64,000 bases of DNA from Deroplatys truncata. Lineage: Eukaryota; Arthropoda; Insecta; Mantodea; Mantidae. The stretch lies in assembly GCA_030765065.1 (NCBI GenBank), contig CM060990.1:496734190-496798189 (forward strand), given 5' to 3'. Shown here in pieces: positions 32,780-44,046 of the stretch. Both the position numbers and the translations under genes were made by a program. How positions within the stretch are numbered: position 1 is the stretch's first letter; each line of letters opens with the position of its first letter. A model generated the notes under the pieces. The model was not told where the DNA came from and did no database searches. It saw only the letters and a program-made list of their open reading frames with translations.

Positions 32780-34010
32780 ATTTAGAATTGCAATGTCTAG
32801 TGGATACTGTAATGACAAATATGATGCAATGGCTATGCTCCAACAAACAACAAACTGATGCTTAATACCAAAAAATCGCACTGCATGCGAATAGCATTAT
32901 CTGGTAGAAGTGACACAAGTGTAGCACCTAAAATTACACATAATAATGATGAAATACTTTGTCCACGAGACCAAATTTTTGGGGGTAACAATTGACAAAT
33001 TCTTAACCTATAAACCTCATATTCAGAGCATTACTTCAAAAATTAATAAAGTACACTATATAATATCTGTATTAAAAAATATTTCTAATATATAGACACT
33101 AAAAATGATATATTTTTCTTATGTTGAATCTGCTCTTATGGAATTTTCATATGGGGTTCTGCCACAGAAATAAAACTCTTTTTGTAGCACAAAAGAAAAT
33201 AATAAGAAAGATGTTTAGTATAAATAGGATCACTCACTATAAAACTTATTTTAAGGAAAACAACATACTAACCTTACCTGCTTATATATTTTGGAAACTG
33301 TTTGTTTCATAAATAACAACATCCAAAATTTCCAGATGATCATAAAACAAAGAACAGCAATAAAATACATTTACAAGGTTCCAGATTTACTAAAAGAATT
33401 AACTCCATTTTACATAAAGGTATTCAGATGTACAACTTAATCACTGAGGAAATAAAATGTAAGGATAAGCAGAAGTTCAGAAGAAATGTAAAAAGATTTC
33501 TAATAAATCATAGCTTCTATAGTACTCAAGAAACTCTTCAATATTTCTAATATCATTGTTAGCTGTAAGATTGCAGATGATAAGCAGAAGTTCAGAAGAA
33601 ATGTAAAAAGATTTCTAATAAATCATAGTTTCTATAGTACTCAAGAAATTTTTCAATGTTTCTAATATCATTGTTAGCTGAAAGATTGCAGATTTGTATT
33701 TAACCCTTTGTTATTATATATGTATTTATATGAACAATATCTACAGATTTCACTTTTTAATAGTATTTGTACCAAAACTCTTCATTATATACTATAGTAA
33801 CCATTATGATTGTATTTTTCCTGTAATTTTCTTTTTGGGTTTTTACGTTAGTATTTTTTGTGTTATTGTATTAATCAGTCTATTTTGTCCAGTACATTGT
33901 GTAGGATATATAGATTCTTATTGTATTCTGTTTTAACTTCATTTTTGCTATGTTAGTACTTTATTTGTTTAAGACTATGTTACCATATTTCCTATTATAT
34001 ATTTATTGTG
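32780..34010 (+). mobile_element. CR1/Jockey-like LINE, RT C-terminal fragment
   Basis: Broken plus-strand reading shows an MMQWLCSNKQQ-like start of the post-palm region, TNFWG and a HIQSITSKINKVHYIISVLK-like thumb. Then come SALMEFSYGVLPQK, KENNILTLPAYIFWK and the end region VPDLLKELTPF. The order matches the LINE ends at 780-1790 and 22225-22690. A 115-base tandem duplication lies in it. The AT-rich stretch to 34010 is probably its 3-prime UTR. Confidence 0.65.
33464..33693 (+). repeat. 115-base tandem duplication
   Basis: 33464-33578 and 33579-33693 are head-to-tail copies starting GATAAGCAGAAGTTCAGAAG and differing at about five positions. It is local and lies within the LINE end region. 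Confidence 0.9.
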
Positions 34011-34014
34011 CTAA

Positions 34015-35745
34015 GAGATTTACAATTTGATTGTCTACTGAACTTTGCCCTGGCCACTCATTCTGTAGACAAACACTACATTTTACAATTTCCCGCCAAT
34101 AAATTATCTTGCTTCAGTTTTTCATGTCCCATTTCCACTTGTTTTTCACTTGTCACTTGTTGATTGCATTACCATCACACATTCACCATAGTTTTCCATT
34201 CAAGGTAAGATACACTACCTCTTACTTTTCTCTATCCACTGTCCAAAGCCATTTATTTTTTGACTTTACACAAAAACTGTCCAATGCTCCTAGCGTCCTT
34301 GCACATCATTTCGATTATAAGTGCATTTCTATCCCCCTTCAACCACTTCTTTTTAATAAATCCTCTTCTCCAATTTTCTGTTCCTTGGCACTTAAATACT
34401 ATGTATTCAATGTCTTCATTACCACCACATATCGGACATTGGTTGTGAGGAATACCCTGTCTTAACCCTATTGGCCTCCATGCTCCAGTTCTTACCCATG
34501 CAATAGATTCTCTCTCTTCTTTATTTACTATGTCTATGTATTTTTCCCTACCCCATGTATTTTTCATTGGCCTATAACAAACCAATGAGCTCTTTTCAGC
34601 AATCTCACAGAACATGTTTTGTATTTCTATATCTTCCAGTCTTTTCCTTTCCTTTTTCCAAAAATTGTTCATGTTATTTTCTCTCCTTCTCCACATGTCT
34701 GCTAACCCATTTTTCTCCAAAATGTTCCGTAAATTACTTACCCATCCATTATTCATTAAACTATTCTCTTGGTATTATATACATTGTCTTAACATATTAC
34801 TTTTTCCTACATTTAAAGTTCAGAACCAAAATTTCAAAGCTCTTTCCATTATCTTCCCCTTAGTCGCCACCCTGCCCATTTGTAATTGTGCTACCTGTCT
34901 TACAATTGCCTTCGGTAACCCTAGTATTTCTCTACAAAACATCCTGTGCACCTCATCTATACTTTCCCATCCTCTATCTAATCCCCATATTTCTATTCCA
35001 TACATCATTTTTGCCTCCACAACCATCCTGTAAACTTTTTCCAGCCATTTAACATTTATATTAGGTACTCTATATTTGCAGCTTCTGATTGCTGCCATTG
35101 CCCCTTTACCTTTTGCCAATGCAAACTTCTTTTGTTTCTCCCATTTATTACCTCCATCTATTTTTACTCCTAATTAAATAGTCAAGTACCACCTTGTAAT
35201 CTTTATTCTCTCCTTTCCGCTTTTCATATTTGCTTAATTTTCCCCCCTTTTTGAATACCACAATCTGTGTTTTCTCTTGATTTACTTTTAACCTCCATTC
35301 TTTACAATATACATCAATTGCTTGTAATGATTGTTTTAAACCACTTACTGTAATAGATCCTACCACTAGATCATCTGCAAAAAGAAGTCCTGGGATTTGG
35401 ATGTTGTTAATTACTGGTGCACAGTTATTATTCCTTCCAATTTCTAGTAAGACATCATCTATGTATAAATTAAATAAAACTGGGCTTAACTTACATCCTT
35501 ACCTTAGGCGTTTCTTTTGTTGAATTTCTCTTGTTACACAGCCTGTCTCCACCCTTACACAGAAGGTGTTCTCAAAATACAGTGCTTTAAGAATATTCAC
35601 CAATTGCTGACTTACTCCCTCACACACTAATTTATGCCACAGAAGTTGTAACTCAATTCGGTCATACACTTTCTCTAAGTCTACAAAAGCCATATACAAT
35701 TTACCCCTTTTTTCTTTTAAATATTTGTCTGCTAATGCCTTTATA
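34015..35745 (-). mobile_element. Zinc-finger LINE (family Z), copy 1
   Basis: Minus-strand element. The RT region (about 35745-35150) has MAFVDLEKVYDRIELQ, GCKLSPVLFNLYID and the active site LLFADDLVVGS. A thumb region follows (35119-34820: MMYGIEIWGLDRGWESIDEV, HRMFCREILGLPKA). A C-terminal open stretch (34756-34253) has a finger CPICGGNEDIEYIVFKC and ends FLCKVKK. The 3-prime end falls after TCTTAG near 34015, followed by an AATAAATA-type tail. The 5-prime part (endonuclease) is missing. RT and thumb stretches are separated by a few stops. The clade is not assigned. Copies 2 (56708-58230) and 3 (45450-48090) belong to the same family. Confidence 0.8.
34253..34756 (-). pseudogene. Family Z LINE ORF2 C-terminus with zinc finger
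   Basis: An open stretch of about 167 codons: basic NNFWKKERKRLEDIEIQ, then NKEERESIAWVRTGAWR, GLRQGIPHNQCPICGGNED, IEYIVFKCQ, and the end DARSIGQFLCKVKK. The C-x2-C and later C form the finger after the RT. Copy 2 matches almost residue for residue at 56948-57388. Confidence 0.75.
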
Positions 35746-35835
35746 ATAAGTAAATTATCAGTATAAATGTTGACGAAACCATGAAATTGTAAAATGTTTG
35801 TAATAGTGAATAAAGATCTACCTACCTACCTGCAC
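35746..35835 (+). mobile_element. Short LINE 3-prime tail
   Basis: TTGTAATAGTGAATAAAGAT followed by CTACCTACCTACC is the style of the LINE ends at 1750 and 25025 (AATAAAGA plus short CTAC-type repeat). Too short to assign further. Confidence 0.5.
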
Positions 35836-35844
35836 AGGATCTGC

Positions 35845-37044
35845 CTCCATTATGGTGTGTCCTTTTTCCAAAAAGAGCAGTTCAACAGTAATAGCTTTAA
35901 CTTTTGTCACATCACTAAGTGCACTAGCCAGTACTTTTTTTTTCAATTTTGATGGTTACAACCATCTGAAATCAAAACAATTTGTTTTTAAGATAAGGAA
36001 TATTAGTATATTAGTGGTGTCAATTAAGCAAGAGGTAAAATCATTGCTAGATACACTACCATTTGCCTCATGCCACATGTAAAGATATACGTTGCCATCA
36101 TTGAGCTCATTAATAGTGAAATTATGGATCTGAAGCTTCTGTTTGTAGTACATAGCTAATGCCTCAATTTTGAGGCATAACACAACATTTCATAGACCCA
36201 TTGTTAACCCATTACTTTTATTTAAATGCCCTCATGACTACCTCAGAAATCTGATTTAAATCCCTGTACAGCTGTGTGGGTGTGTTGCAATCTTGTAAAA
36301 TCAGCCAATGTAATTTCTTTCCTGAAATTTTGCATGCATGATGCTGGAAGCATTGATTTGCTGATTTTGATGCCCTAATATGATTATTGGTTATAGTAGA
36401 TCTTAAATCATTTCTCCAAATGAAGGATAACACAACACTTTTTTGCGTTGCAAAGAACTTTTTGCTGTTTTGCCCCCATTGGAGCATACAACTCTTAGGT
36501 TTTCCTTCCATCCCTCCCTTTTTTTCTTGTCTGTGGGTGGAATATAAATTGGAAAAGAGCCACATATTATAGCTAGTAGTCTTAGTGGGGTGAAGGCCGA
36601 CTTCTAACATTGAACTGTAGTAGTGTTATACTTTGAAGCAGCTGATGAGTGACATTGGTAGTAAATTCAATGTAGCTTTATCAGTCATCTTGTGAAGCAC
36701 AATGAAAAAATTGAATGCACACATGACTAGCAGTCAAAGGGATATTTTCCTGTAACCTTTAGCTGTATGTGGCATCATAGGAAACAAACCTGATCTTAAA
36801 AATTGACATCTCCCATTCATTTCTGGTACTGACTGGTTTGTTTACCTCCTCTTTGAGATTTCTGACCTTCCCTTCTCAGCTTGCCTTTTGCTGGAATGTC
36901 AGCAGCTTTGTGTTTAATTGATGGGAATTGAACATCCTTCCGCTTCACACATAGTGCATTCATTGCAGACCATGATTCACACTCGCCACATTTCACTTTA
37001 TTATGAGATATATCAGATGACATGTCTTTCTTATTTGTTCTCAC
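35845..37044 (-). pseudogene. Relic of an unclassified repeat-associated family (WxEANG/GHTxMEAD type)
   Basis: The minus strand reads a charged N-terminal stretch (37044-36817). Then come open stretches with ASKSANQCFQHHACKISGKK (36400s) and ALAMYYKQKLQIHNFTINEL followed by YLYMWHEANGSVSSNDFTSC (36160-36040). It ends LLFLEKGHTIMEADPVQ (about 35900-35850). I remember large multi-copy arthropod and cnidarian protein families with YYKRKLxxYNxTI, WDExxGxRGxNEIxSC and the GHTxMExDxxH motif, whose function is not established. Two or more frame breaks separate the blocks. Confidence 0.5.
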
Positions 37045-37490
37045 AGTACCTACAGCATTAGTTTATCTGTTTTATAGTCTTCTAAAGAGAGATGGAGATC
37101 ATTTGAATGCCACGTGATAGTTGAAAATGCAAATATATATAGTTTTATTGGCCAGTGCTTATGAGTTGTGCTCATCATGCAATTTAAATGCTGTTACTAA
37201 CCTATGTAAGTACAGCTTGTCATATGATGCAAATATGTTAATACCAGTTTTTCAGAGCCGCCATTCTCTTTTGCAACACTTTTTTTTTTTTTGGCAACTC
37301 TTCCTTCTTCTTTAAATTCTAAATAAATCCCTGGGACATAACCCAAATCATTTCCACAGCAAGTATCATATTGATACCTTCTGTGACTGTGAATGGCTAT
37401 GTCTACTTATTCATTTCAGTTGAAAAGGTATTTCTTGAAACAGAAGAATAATTCTTTTATATAAACCATTCTTTAGAAACACCAAAAGAT
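37045..37490. other. AT-rich spacer
   Basis: A T-run at 37280-37291 and nothing recognisable as gene or repeat. Confidence 0.4.
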
Positions 37491-37510
37491 GATAATTGAA
37501 AGATGACAAG

Positions 37511-38629
37511 ATGGCGCTGAGTGGAGTAGTGACCAAGAGTATGCAGCTTAAATATAGCAATAATAGTGGTAAATATATTAATACAGTATGTGAAGATAGT
37601 GCTAAATCGAGGCATATTAGTAAAGGAATATGTGCAAATGTAGGGAGCACGAGGGATCAAGCCAACTCGGCGAAACCAACAAGTAAATTGTGCAAAGATG
37701 AACTGGCATTTGGAAGTGTGCACAAAACGGAAATGGCATCCTCGCTTCATACAATCATTGACATCTTAAAGATTTGAGAGACACACAGAAGGAAATAACA
37801 AGACTCCGTAGTGAGAAAAATGCTCTGCAGATAGAGATGGATGTGATAAGCAAGGACAAAGCTGAAATTGATACCTTGAGAAAAGGAATTGAAATACTGG
37901 AAGAAGAAATTACAAAGTAAAAGAGAGAAATGCAATCCTACAAGCCAAGATTGCAAGTACGGATAATAATCGATATACCAAAGTGCTATGTGCACACAAA
38001 AGAAGATATTCGGATCCAGCTTAAAATAAATGAGCACAGCATATAAAATATAGCAGCAATGAGGTAGAGGTGAAAAACACATTTATTGTGCTGATAGACA
38101 ACAATCTAGAAAGCTCAACTAATCCAAAACATCACGCCGAAGGAAACAACTCACCGGAAGCCTTGGCAGTAGGAGGCTCCTTGATAAAATTTGAAGGGCA
38201 GATGTGTAAAAACCGAGGACATGATGTGAGGTGCTTCCAGGAATTAAGCTAAATGAACTGAGGCACTGAATTGAAACATTTAAGCTAAAGGAAAGTAATC
38301 CCAATGTCGTGGTCGTGCATGCAGGTTCCAAGAATATAAAACCAGGTGTACATGCAGAGGAAATCATGGGAGATACCATGGACATTGTAAACTATGTACA
38401 ATCCAAGTTATCTAACATTAAGGTAATTATCAGTGGTGTGATAAGATGGCATGATACAATGCGAAAAAGAGTAATGAGGATCAGTAAAGAAATAAACTGG
38501 CTGGGTTCCACTAAAAAGTGCACATTTGTAGATGGAAACTTTTGGCTGGCAGATAATGAATTCGGAAGAGATGGTGTTCACCTCAACCACAGAGGGTCTT
38601 ACAAATTCAGGATGCTACTTGCAATGTAA
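37511..38629 (+). pseudogene. CR1-like LINE ORF1: coiled coil plus SGNH esterase domain
   Basis: The first open part starts with ATG at 37511 (MALSGVVTKSMQLKY) and runs through HTIIDILK. A Lys/Glu-rich heptad-like stretch follows in shifted frames (LQIEMDVISKDKAEIDTLRK). The esterase part at 38309-38629 reads VVVHAGSKNIKPGVHAEEIM, IKVIISGVIRWHD, FVDGNFWLADNEFGRDGVHL and NHRGSYKFRMLL. The DGVHLN motif supplies the Asp-His pair of SGNH hydrolases, and HAGSKNI stands where GxND is usual. Retroelement esterases may act on membranes or lipids; their role is unsettled. At least three breaks. Confidence 0.65.
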
Positions 38630-40078
38630 TTAGTTCGGTGCCAAAGGGAAACTAATAAAGTGGATGGTGGATGACACATCAGTGACTGAAAATGGTGATT
38701 GAAGTGTTCAAACGTTTAACAAGGTATGCAGTACAGAAACCAGTGTTATAAGAGTGAATGCTTCTGGGGACCAACTACTAAAGAGAAATTAGGTGATGGA
38801 TCCTACTTTGATTAATCCAATGACCACACACACTGTGCGGATGGAGCAGAACAAGCAAAACTGTTGAAGGTAACTGCTCCTGCAAGAAAGCCTAAAGAAG
38901 GACCCTATCTAACAATCTGTCATCAAAATGTATAGTCTATTTAAAATAAATTAAACTACACTGAAATCTTACTAGATAAAGATATGAAAGAGGTTAGTAT
39001 AACATGCATATCAGAATATTGGTTAAAAAGCACTGAAATTAATTACATACACATACCAAATTATAAATTAGCAGCTGACTATTGCAGAGCTAATAAAATT
39101 GGAGGTGGGGTATGCATATTTATTAAAAACATATTCACTTCATAAATATAAGTACATGCCAGACATTATGTCGAGTAGGTGACTTTGAAGTGGCAGCTGT
39201 AAATTTAACAGAACTAGGCATTACTGTGATCTGTTTATATCTCCAGATATTTTCCAGATAGTAATATTAGAATCTTTCTAAATAAACCTAAAGAAAATAT
39301 TGAACATGCTTATGAAAACCAATAAAAGAAAACTTTCTTAAACACAGTAAAGAGAAACAAGCTCTTATAAACCTTCTTAAAAGTCATAACTTAATACATG
39401 TCATAACATCACCTACAAAAATAACTAACCATTTAAAAACCGCTGTAGATCAAATTATAATTAATGAAAATTGTAAATACAAAGCACAGATAATAAACAC
39501 ATGATTTAGTGACCATGAGGCACAAATAATTTAAATTGAAACTAATAAAACCAGGATGTTCAGAAACAAATATATAATACAGAATATTTTGTATATGAAT
39601 TACCTCTTAAGTAAAGAAGACTAGCTTGATATGTATAATGCAGCTAATACTAATGAGAAATTTAGGTTGTTTGTAAATATTTTTATGTTCTGCTTCAATA
39701 CTGCTTTCCCTCTCAAAACATCAAGAACATGCAATGGGAAAATAAAATAAAATTGAATAACTCCAGGTATAAGAAAGTCATGTGAATGTAAAAAGTTATT
39801 GTATGACTTAAGCAAAGTTATTAAAATGTCAGAATTTGATAATTATTTTAAGAATTATAAATGCATATTAAATAAAGAAACAAAGCCAAAATCAATAATA
39901 ATGACAGTTATATTAAAATCTCTAATAATAGGACTAAAGCTATATGGCAAATAGTAAACCAAACAATTAATAAAATGCGTCATACATAAGGTAACGTAGA
40001 ACTTGACATAATGATAGAAAAATTACGGATGCATTTCAAGTTGCTATGTGTTTTAACACTTACTTCACAGAAATAATT

Positions 40079-40372
40079 GTCATCCTTCGTGTTGTAGTGT
40101 TTACCATGCTAGCCTCTAGTTCCCAAGGTCAACCCAGCGGAGGGCGATGGATTTTTTCGGGTGTAAAAATCTTTGGCATGGCTTTCTTCAGAAGGGAAGT
40201 AAAGCCAGTGGTCCCGTGTTGTAGATTTACGGCATGTAAAAAGAACTTCAAGCCTGATAAAGAGGCCTCTGAGCAAAATTACTGGCCTTTCACGCCCAAT
40301 ATAGAATGGGATGCTAAGGACCACAGCAGTTAAAGAGCATCCATAAAGAAAACTCAATTTAATTTATTTTTA
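40079..40372 (+). mobile_element. tRNA-derived SINE, copy 2
   Basis: 294 bases flanked by exact 12-base duplications ACAGAAATAATT (40067-40078 and 40373-40384). The head keeps an A-box-like GTTGTAGTGTTTACC but has lost most of the B box. Body and tail match copies 1 and 3. Inserted in the CR1-like LINE. Confidence 0.88.
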
Positions 40373-40802
40373 ACAGAAATAATTAAAGAATTGGTTAAAA
40401 ACAATAATGGACATTTCAACGCACCAATAAAGACTAGTACTTCAACTAATGTAAATTCTATATACCTTTATGAAGTTATAACCGAGGGAATGCTTAAGAC
40501 AATAAATGGATTGAATAATATATATTCGGCAGGTGTAGTAGACATACCAGATACACTGCCAATCAAGTTTCCAGACACCCAGTAAAAGTAATGCAATTCA
40601 GCATTTAGCTTGAATTGTTATTTATTCCACGTAAGTACAATCAATCCAAAAATTGTTGTTTAGAATGCAGTATTAGTTAAAAAGAGAGTATAGTAGTACG
40701 TTTTGAAAATTTATAAAACAGGTCGCAAACCGGATGCTTCTACCTGCCTCCATCATAATCTAGACATGCCGTACCAACGATTACACTGTGGAACAGTGAT
40801 TT

Positions 40803-40900
40803 TGGTGCCTTACAATTCTGACCTATTTCTGACTATATTTGGGCCACTGATTCCAAAAATGCTCTCAGTTTTGCCCTATCAGCTCTAGTTTTTGAGATAC
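40803..40900 (+). repeat. Inverted repeat, left arm
   Basis: Pairs with 42386-42483 in inverted orientation, 70 of 98 by hand count. Confidence 0.8.
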
Positions 40901-41089
40901 AGCTTATTCACATTATACACCAATTTAATCTTACTGGTCCGCATATACAACTATATTACTTGCACACAATTAAATAAAGAATGCATTTAGTTGGATCAAG
41001 CACATTCTTTTTCATGAAGCAACTTTCTATCAACTACCATAATTTATTTATACACTAGTTGCATTAGGTTCATTGATTTTCTTCTATCA

Positions 41090-42228
41090 GGTCGCTGAAT
41101 TCTCGTTAACATGATTTCCTCCTTGTTTTTGTCAACCAAAGGTTATGTGATGTTTTTTTCTCCAACGGTCATGCTTTCTCTAAGAGACCACTGTCTTGTC
41201 ACACCTAATGTTGATCTTTAGCTCTAGAATTCCATAGGCATATAACGCATGGGTATTTGGTGTACCCACCTTGTCCTAGAAGAAAGTTCATCATCTTTAT
41301 GTCGACACAGATAACCCATTGGTGATCACGGTATGAGATCTTCTGTAGAACTGTAGCTATTGTAGCTTGATTTTCATGCATAGTAATTGAGTGACCAATT
41401 GGTATTGACCTGTATTTGTTCCTATTATGCAAAAGAACACATTTTAAGCTGCGTTTGGAGCTATCGATAAGTAACTGCCACTCTGTTGGTGTGTATTTTC
41501 TTATACCCAGTTTCATTAACAGTCTTTCAACATTGTTGCAAAAAACAAATTGGTTTTCTGTTGTGAAGAACGGTAGGAAATCCTGCTCTCTTTTGCGATA
41601 GACTGTCGCCTTTGTTCCCGGTAACAGACAGTGTTTCTCTGCCAGCCTAGAAGCCAACAATTCTGACAACTGCTTTGGAAGACTAAGATCTCTAAAGAGG
41701 CCATTCAGTTCTGCTTGATTAAAACCAGACACAACTGATGAAGGTCGTGCGAAATCAGTCATTTTGCTCAGCATAGCTTTCAGCTGATTAATCCACTTCT
41801 TCTGATGACTCTGGAAGACTGATAAATGCTGGAACAGGTATCTCCTCTGAATGTGGAACAGGACCTCTTGCAGAGCGTAGATCGGGATATTTCCACGTAT
41901 TCCAGTTTTTGCTATTGATGCCCTTTACATTTACTGAACAAATGTGGTTTATTGGTTCTCGCCATATCATTAGTTCCCCAAATTTCAAGCACTTCCGCTT
42001 CCCATTTTTCCAGTGTCTCAGATGCTCTGTGCATGTTTTACATATGATGTAAGGTGCCCAAGCCTTATCTTGGTCCCCAAGTTTTACTTTGAAATAGGCC
42101 AAATAAGCTCTTTTTACAAAATCGGTTATGGGTTTTCTTTGCTGGATGAATGTGTATTCCCCACAGATAAAACAAAACACATCAGGATTATTCACACATT
42201 TTCTTCGTGATGAAGCCACATCAGTGCC
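41090..42228 (-). pseudogene. Uncharacterised Cys-rich repeat-borne protein (CFICGEYT family), copy 1
   Basis: The first open part, 42219-41788, begins after a TTTTCATAG acceptor-like tract with no ATG, so an upstream exon is likely. It holds FCFICGEYTFIQQRKPITDF, then VKLGDQDKAWAPYIICKTC, then HLRHW. These C-x2-C pairs and His suggest a zinc-binding N-terminus. The second part, 41774-41205, reads GFNQAELNGLFRDLSLPKQL, ELLASRLAEKHCLLPGTK and YTPTEWQLLIDSSKRSLKCV. It then has HNRNKYRSIPIGHSITMHEN and FLLGQGGYTKYPCVICLWNS. A frame slip near 41780 separates the parts, and a decayed continuation reaches about 41090. I recall many near-relatives in arthropod and Hydra predictions, all uncharacterised. 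The IDSSK and CxxC-type residues might form an enzyme or binding core, but I assign no function. Confidence 0.65.
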
Positions 42229-42385
42229 TATGAAAAGGAGACATAAATGTCAGAATAGTTAAAGTACATCTGCAAACATGAATAGGCCTAGGATAAAATA
42301 AATTAGTATAATGCAAATAATATAATCAAGTTACAAATAGTGCTGTAAAACAAAGTAGTCATAAGAGCAATTTATAAAGATATCA

Positions 42386-42483
42386 GTATCTCATAAACTA
42401 GAGTTGCTAGGATGAAATGGAAGACATTTTTGGAATCAGCAGCATCAAAATACCCAGAATCATGTGGAAAATTCAAGGCACCA
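42386..42483 (-). repeat. Inverted repeat, right arm
   Basis: Inverted partner of 40803-40900, same length. Followed outward by an A/T-run and GTTCCCCAGTGTT. Confidence 0.8.
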
Positions 42484-42516
42484 TGAAAAAAAAATTTTTT
42501 TGTTCCCCAGTGTTAT

Positions 42517-43105
42517 TTAACCTGGACCCCTCCTATCCTAATCCACAAGCAAGGTAGAGCACCCAGTGGGTCTAGCCACACTCCACAAACAGCATATTTT
42601 CGGCCATGAAATAGGGGCTGTCTTAACGGCAGAGAGCAGTTTGACTTATACCAAAGGACTTGCAGTTTTCAGCGAGTATATATATGGCCGAGAAGGAGCA
42701 AAATCAATCTGTGAGAGTCATCAGTTATAATCAAACTAAAAATCTGCTGCTACTTTCAAAGAGAAACAAACATCTGTGTTAGCATATAATAATATAATTA
42801 CAAATTTTGATGAGAAAATCAGGTGCTAAAGTTACAGAAAAGAAAAAAAAGAAGAATTCAACAAAATGCGTAATTCTGTAATTTGGGTGCAAAAATTACA
42901 GAACAAAAATACGAAATAGCGACAGCACCTTTAACAAATTACAAAGTATTACAAAATTCAAACAAATAACACTTATCTCGGAAATGGCTCATGCCAGAAA
43001 GAAAGGCGTAACTTGGTCATTTATTTCTTAGAATAAATAAATCATTGGAACAAAATGAAAATGAAATGAAAGTAATGATTATCATCACATTAAACTTTAA
43101 TGAGA
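42517..43105. other. No recognised gene
   Basis: A GC-richer block (about 42520-42720) resembles neither coding nor a known repeat. It may belong to the inverted-repeat element's 5-prime flank. AT-rich beyond. Confidence 0.4.
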
Positions 43106-43109
43106 CAAT

Positions 43110-44015
43110 AAAACATGTCAAGAGTTTTGCTTCTTTATGTTTACTATCCTATTTGTTTCTTTAAATTACCACTATTACACTTACTACACTGGTTGTCCAG
43201 AAACTTATGGTCGGAAGTGTATAATAATTATAAAAAATTCAGTGAGTACATAATTAGACCACTTGTTCATCTGTGTAGTGCATCCATTGCTAGCAGAACT
43301 TTCCCTGATATTAAAAACATCTAAGGTTGTATCTGTACAAAAAAGGGAATAAGTCTTGAGGCATCAAACTACCGTCCAATTTCCATTCCTGCCATATTCT
43401 CAAAGATACTGGAAAACATAATATATAGGAGACTTCTTTTGTTTATTGAAAAAAATTATATAATTACTAACTCACAGCATGGATTTCAACACAAAAAATA
43501 AACAGAGACTGCAATATACTCTTTATTAAACAGTGTTATAACTGCCTTAGATAACAAAGATAAATCCATTGGCATATTCTTAGATTTAAGTAAAGCTTTA
43601 GATACTGTTAACAATCAAATTTTGCTAATGAAGTTATTTGACTTTGGCATAAGAGTTGAATCTTACCTCACAAACTGGAAAAAATAATGGATATTACATA
43701 TGCAAACCCTAACACTAAAACACTTTTGGCAGTTAGATCCAACTTGATATAACATACGGAAGCCCTTAAGGGTCTATTCTAGGCCCATTTCTATTTATTT
43801 TGTATATAAATGACCTACCAAATAACATTCAAGCTCATAACATCTTACTATTTGCAGATGATACTGATTTACTAACAACAGAAAACAGTAATGAAATGTT
43901 AAACAATTCATTAAGCCAGGCTAGTAAAGATTTGGTAACATGGATAGCTAAAGACAACCTGGTTTTAAACACTGATAAAGCAGTTTGTCTTAAATTTCAT
44001 ATTACTGATAATGCA

Positions 44016-44046
<31 letters not shown>

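Larger units (their letters stand above)
37500..40620 (+). mobile_element. CR1-like LINE with esterase-type ORF1, split by SINE 2
   Basis: In order: a Lys/Ser-rich opening and coiled-coil-like stretch (37511-37920), an SGNH/GDSL esterase-like ORF1 end (38280-38629), an endonuclease (38935-39560), SINE 2 (40079-40372), and a linker leading toward RT (ITEGMLKTINGLNNIYSAGV at 40480-40540). The RT itself is absent. CR1-clade LINEs are known to carry an esterase domain in ORF1, which supports that placement. The endonuclease reading is heavily broken. Confidence 0.65.
40780..42516 (-). mobile_element. Unclassified element with 98-base inverted repeats around a Cys-rich gene
   Basis: 40803-40900 and 42386-42483 are inverted copies of equal length. 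By hand alignment, 70 of 98 positions agree without a gap, including CTGATTCCAAAAATG and CTCTAGTTT-TGAGATAC. Farther out, ACACTGTGGAACA on the left (from 40783) faces ACACTGGGGAACA on the right (ending 42513). The minus-strand gene between them belongs to an uncharacterised multi-copy family. Outer ends and target duplication were not resolved. The arrangement suggests a DNA transposon, possibly an internally deleted copy because the C-terminal half of the gene is short. I cannot name a superfamily. Confidence 0.6.

Noticed and set aside
33464-33693. Direct repeats considered as a CRISPR-like array
   Set aside because: Only two long adjacent copies without spacers, in an animal genome, within a LINE tail.
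34109-34465. Plus-strand open stretches rich in Phe/Ser (also 56804-57160)
   Set aside because: Antisense to the family Z LINE C-terminus, which has the recognisable finger on the minus strand.
41090-42228. Cys-rich gene considered as a host gene
   Set aside because: It is broken, flanked by inverted repeats, and has a second decayed copy at 60.7 kb, all pointing to a mobile element.
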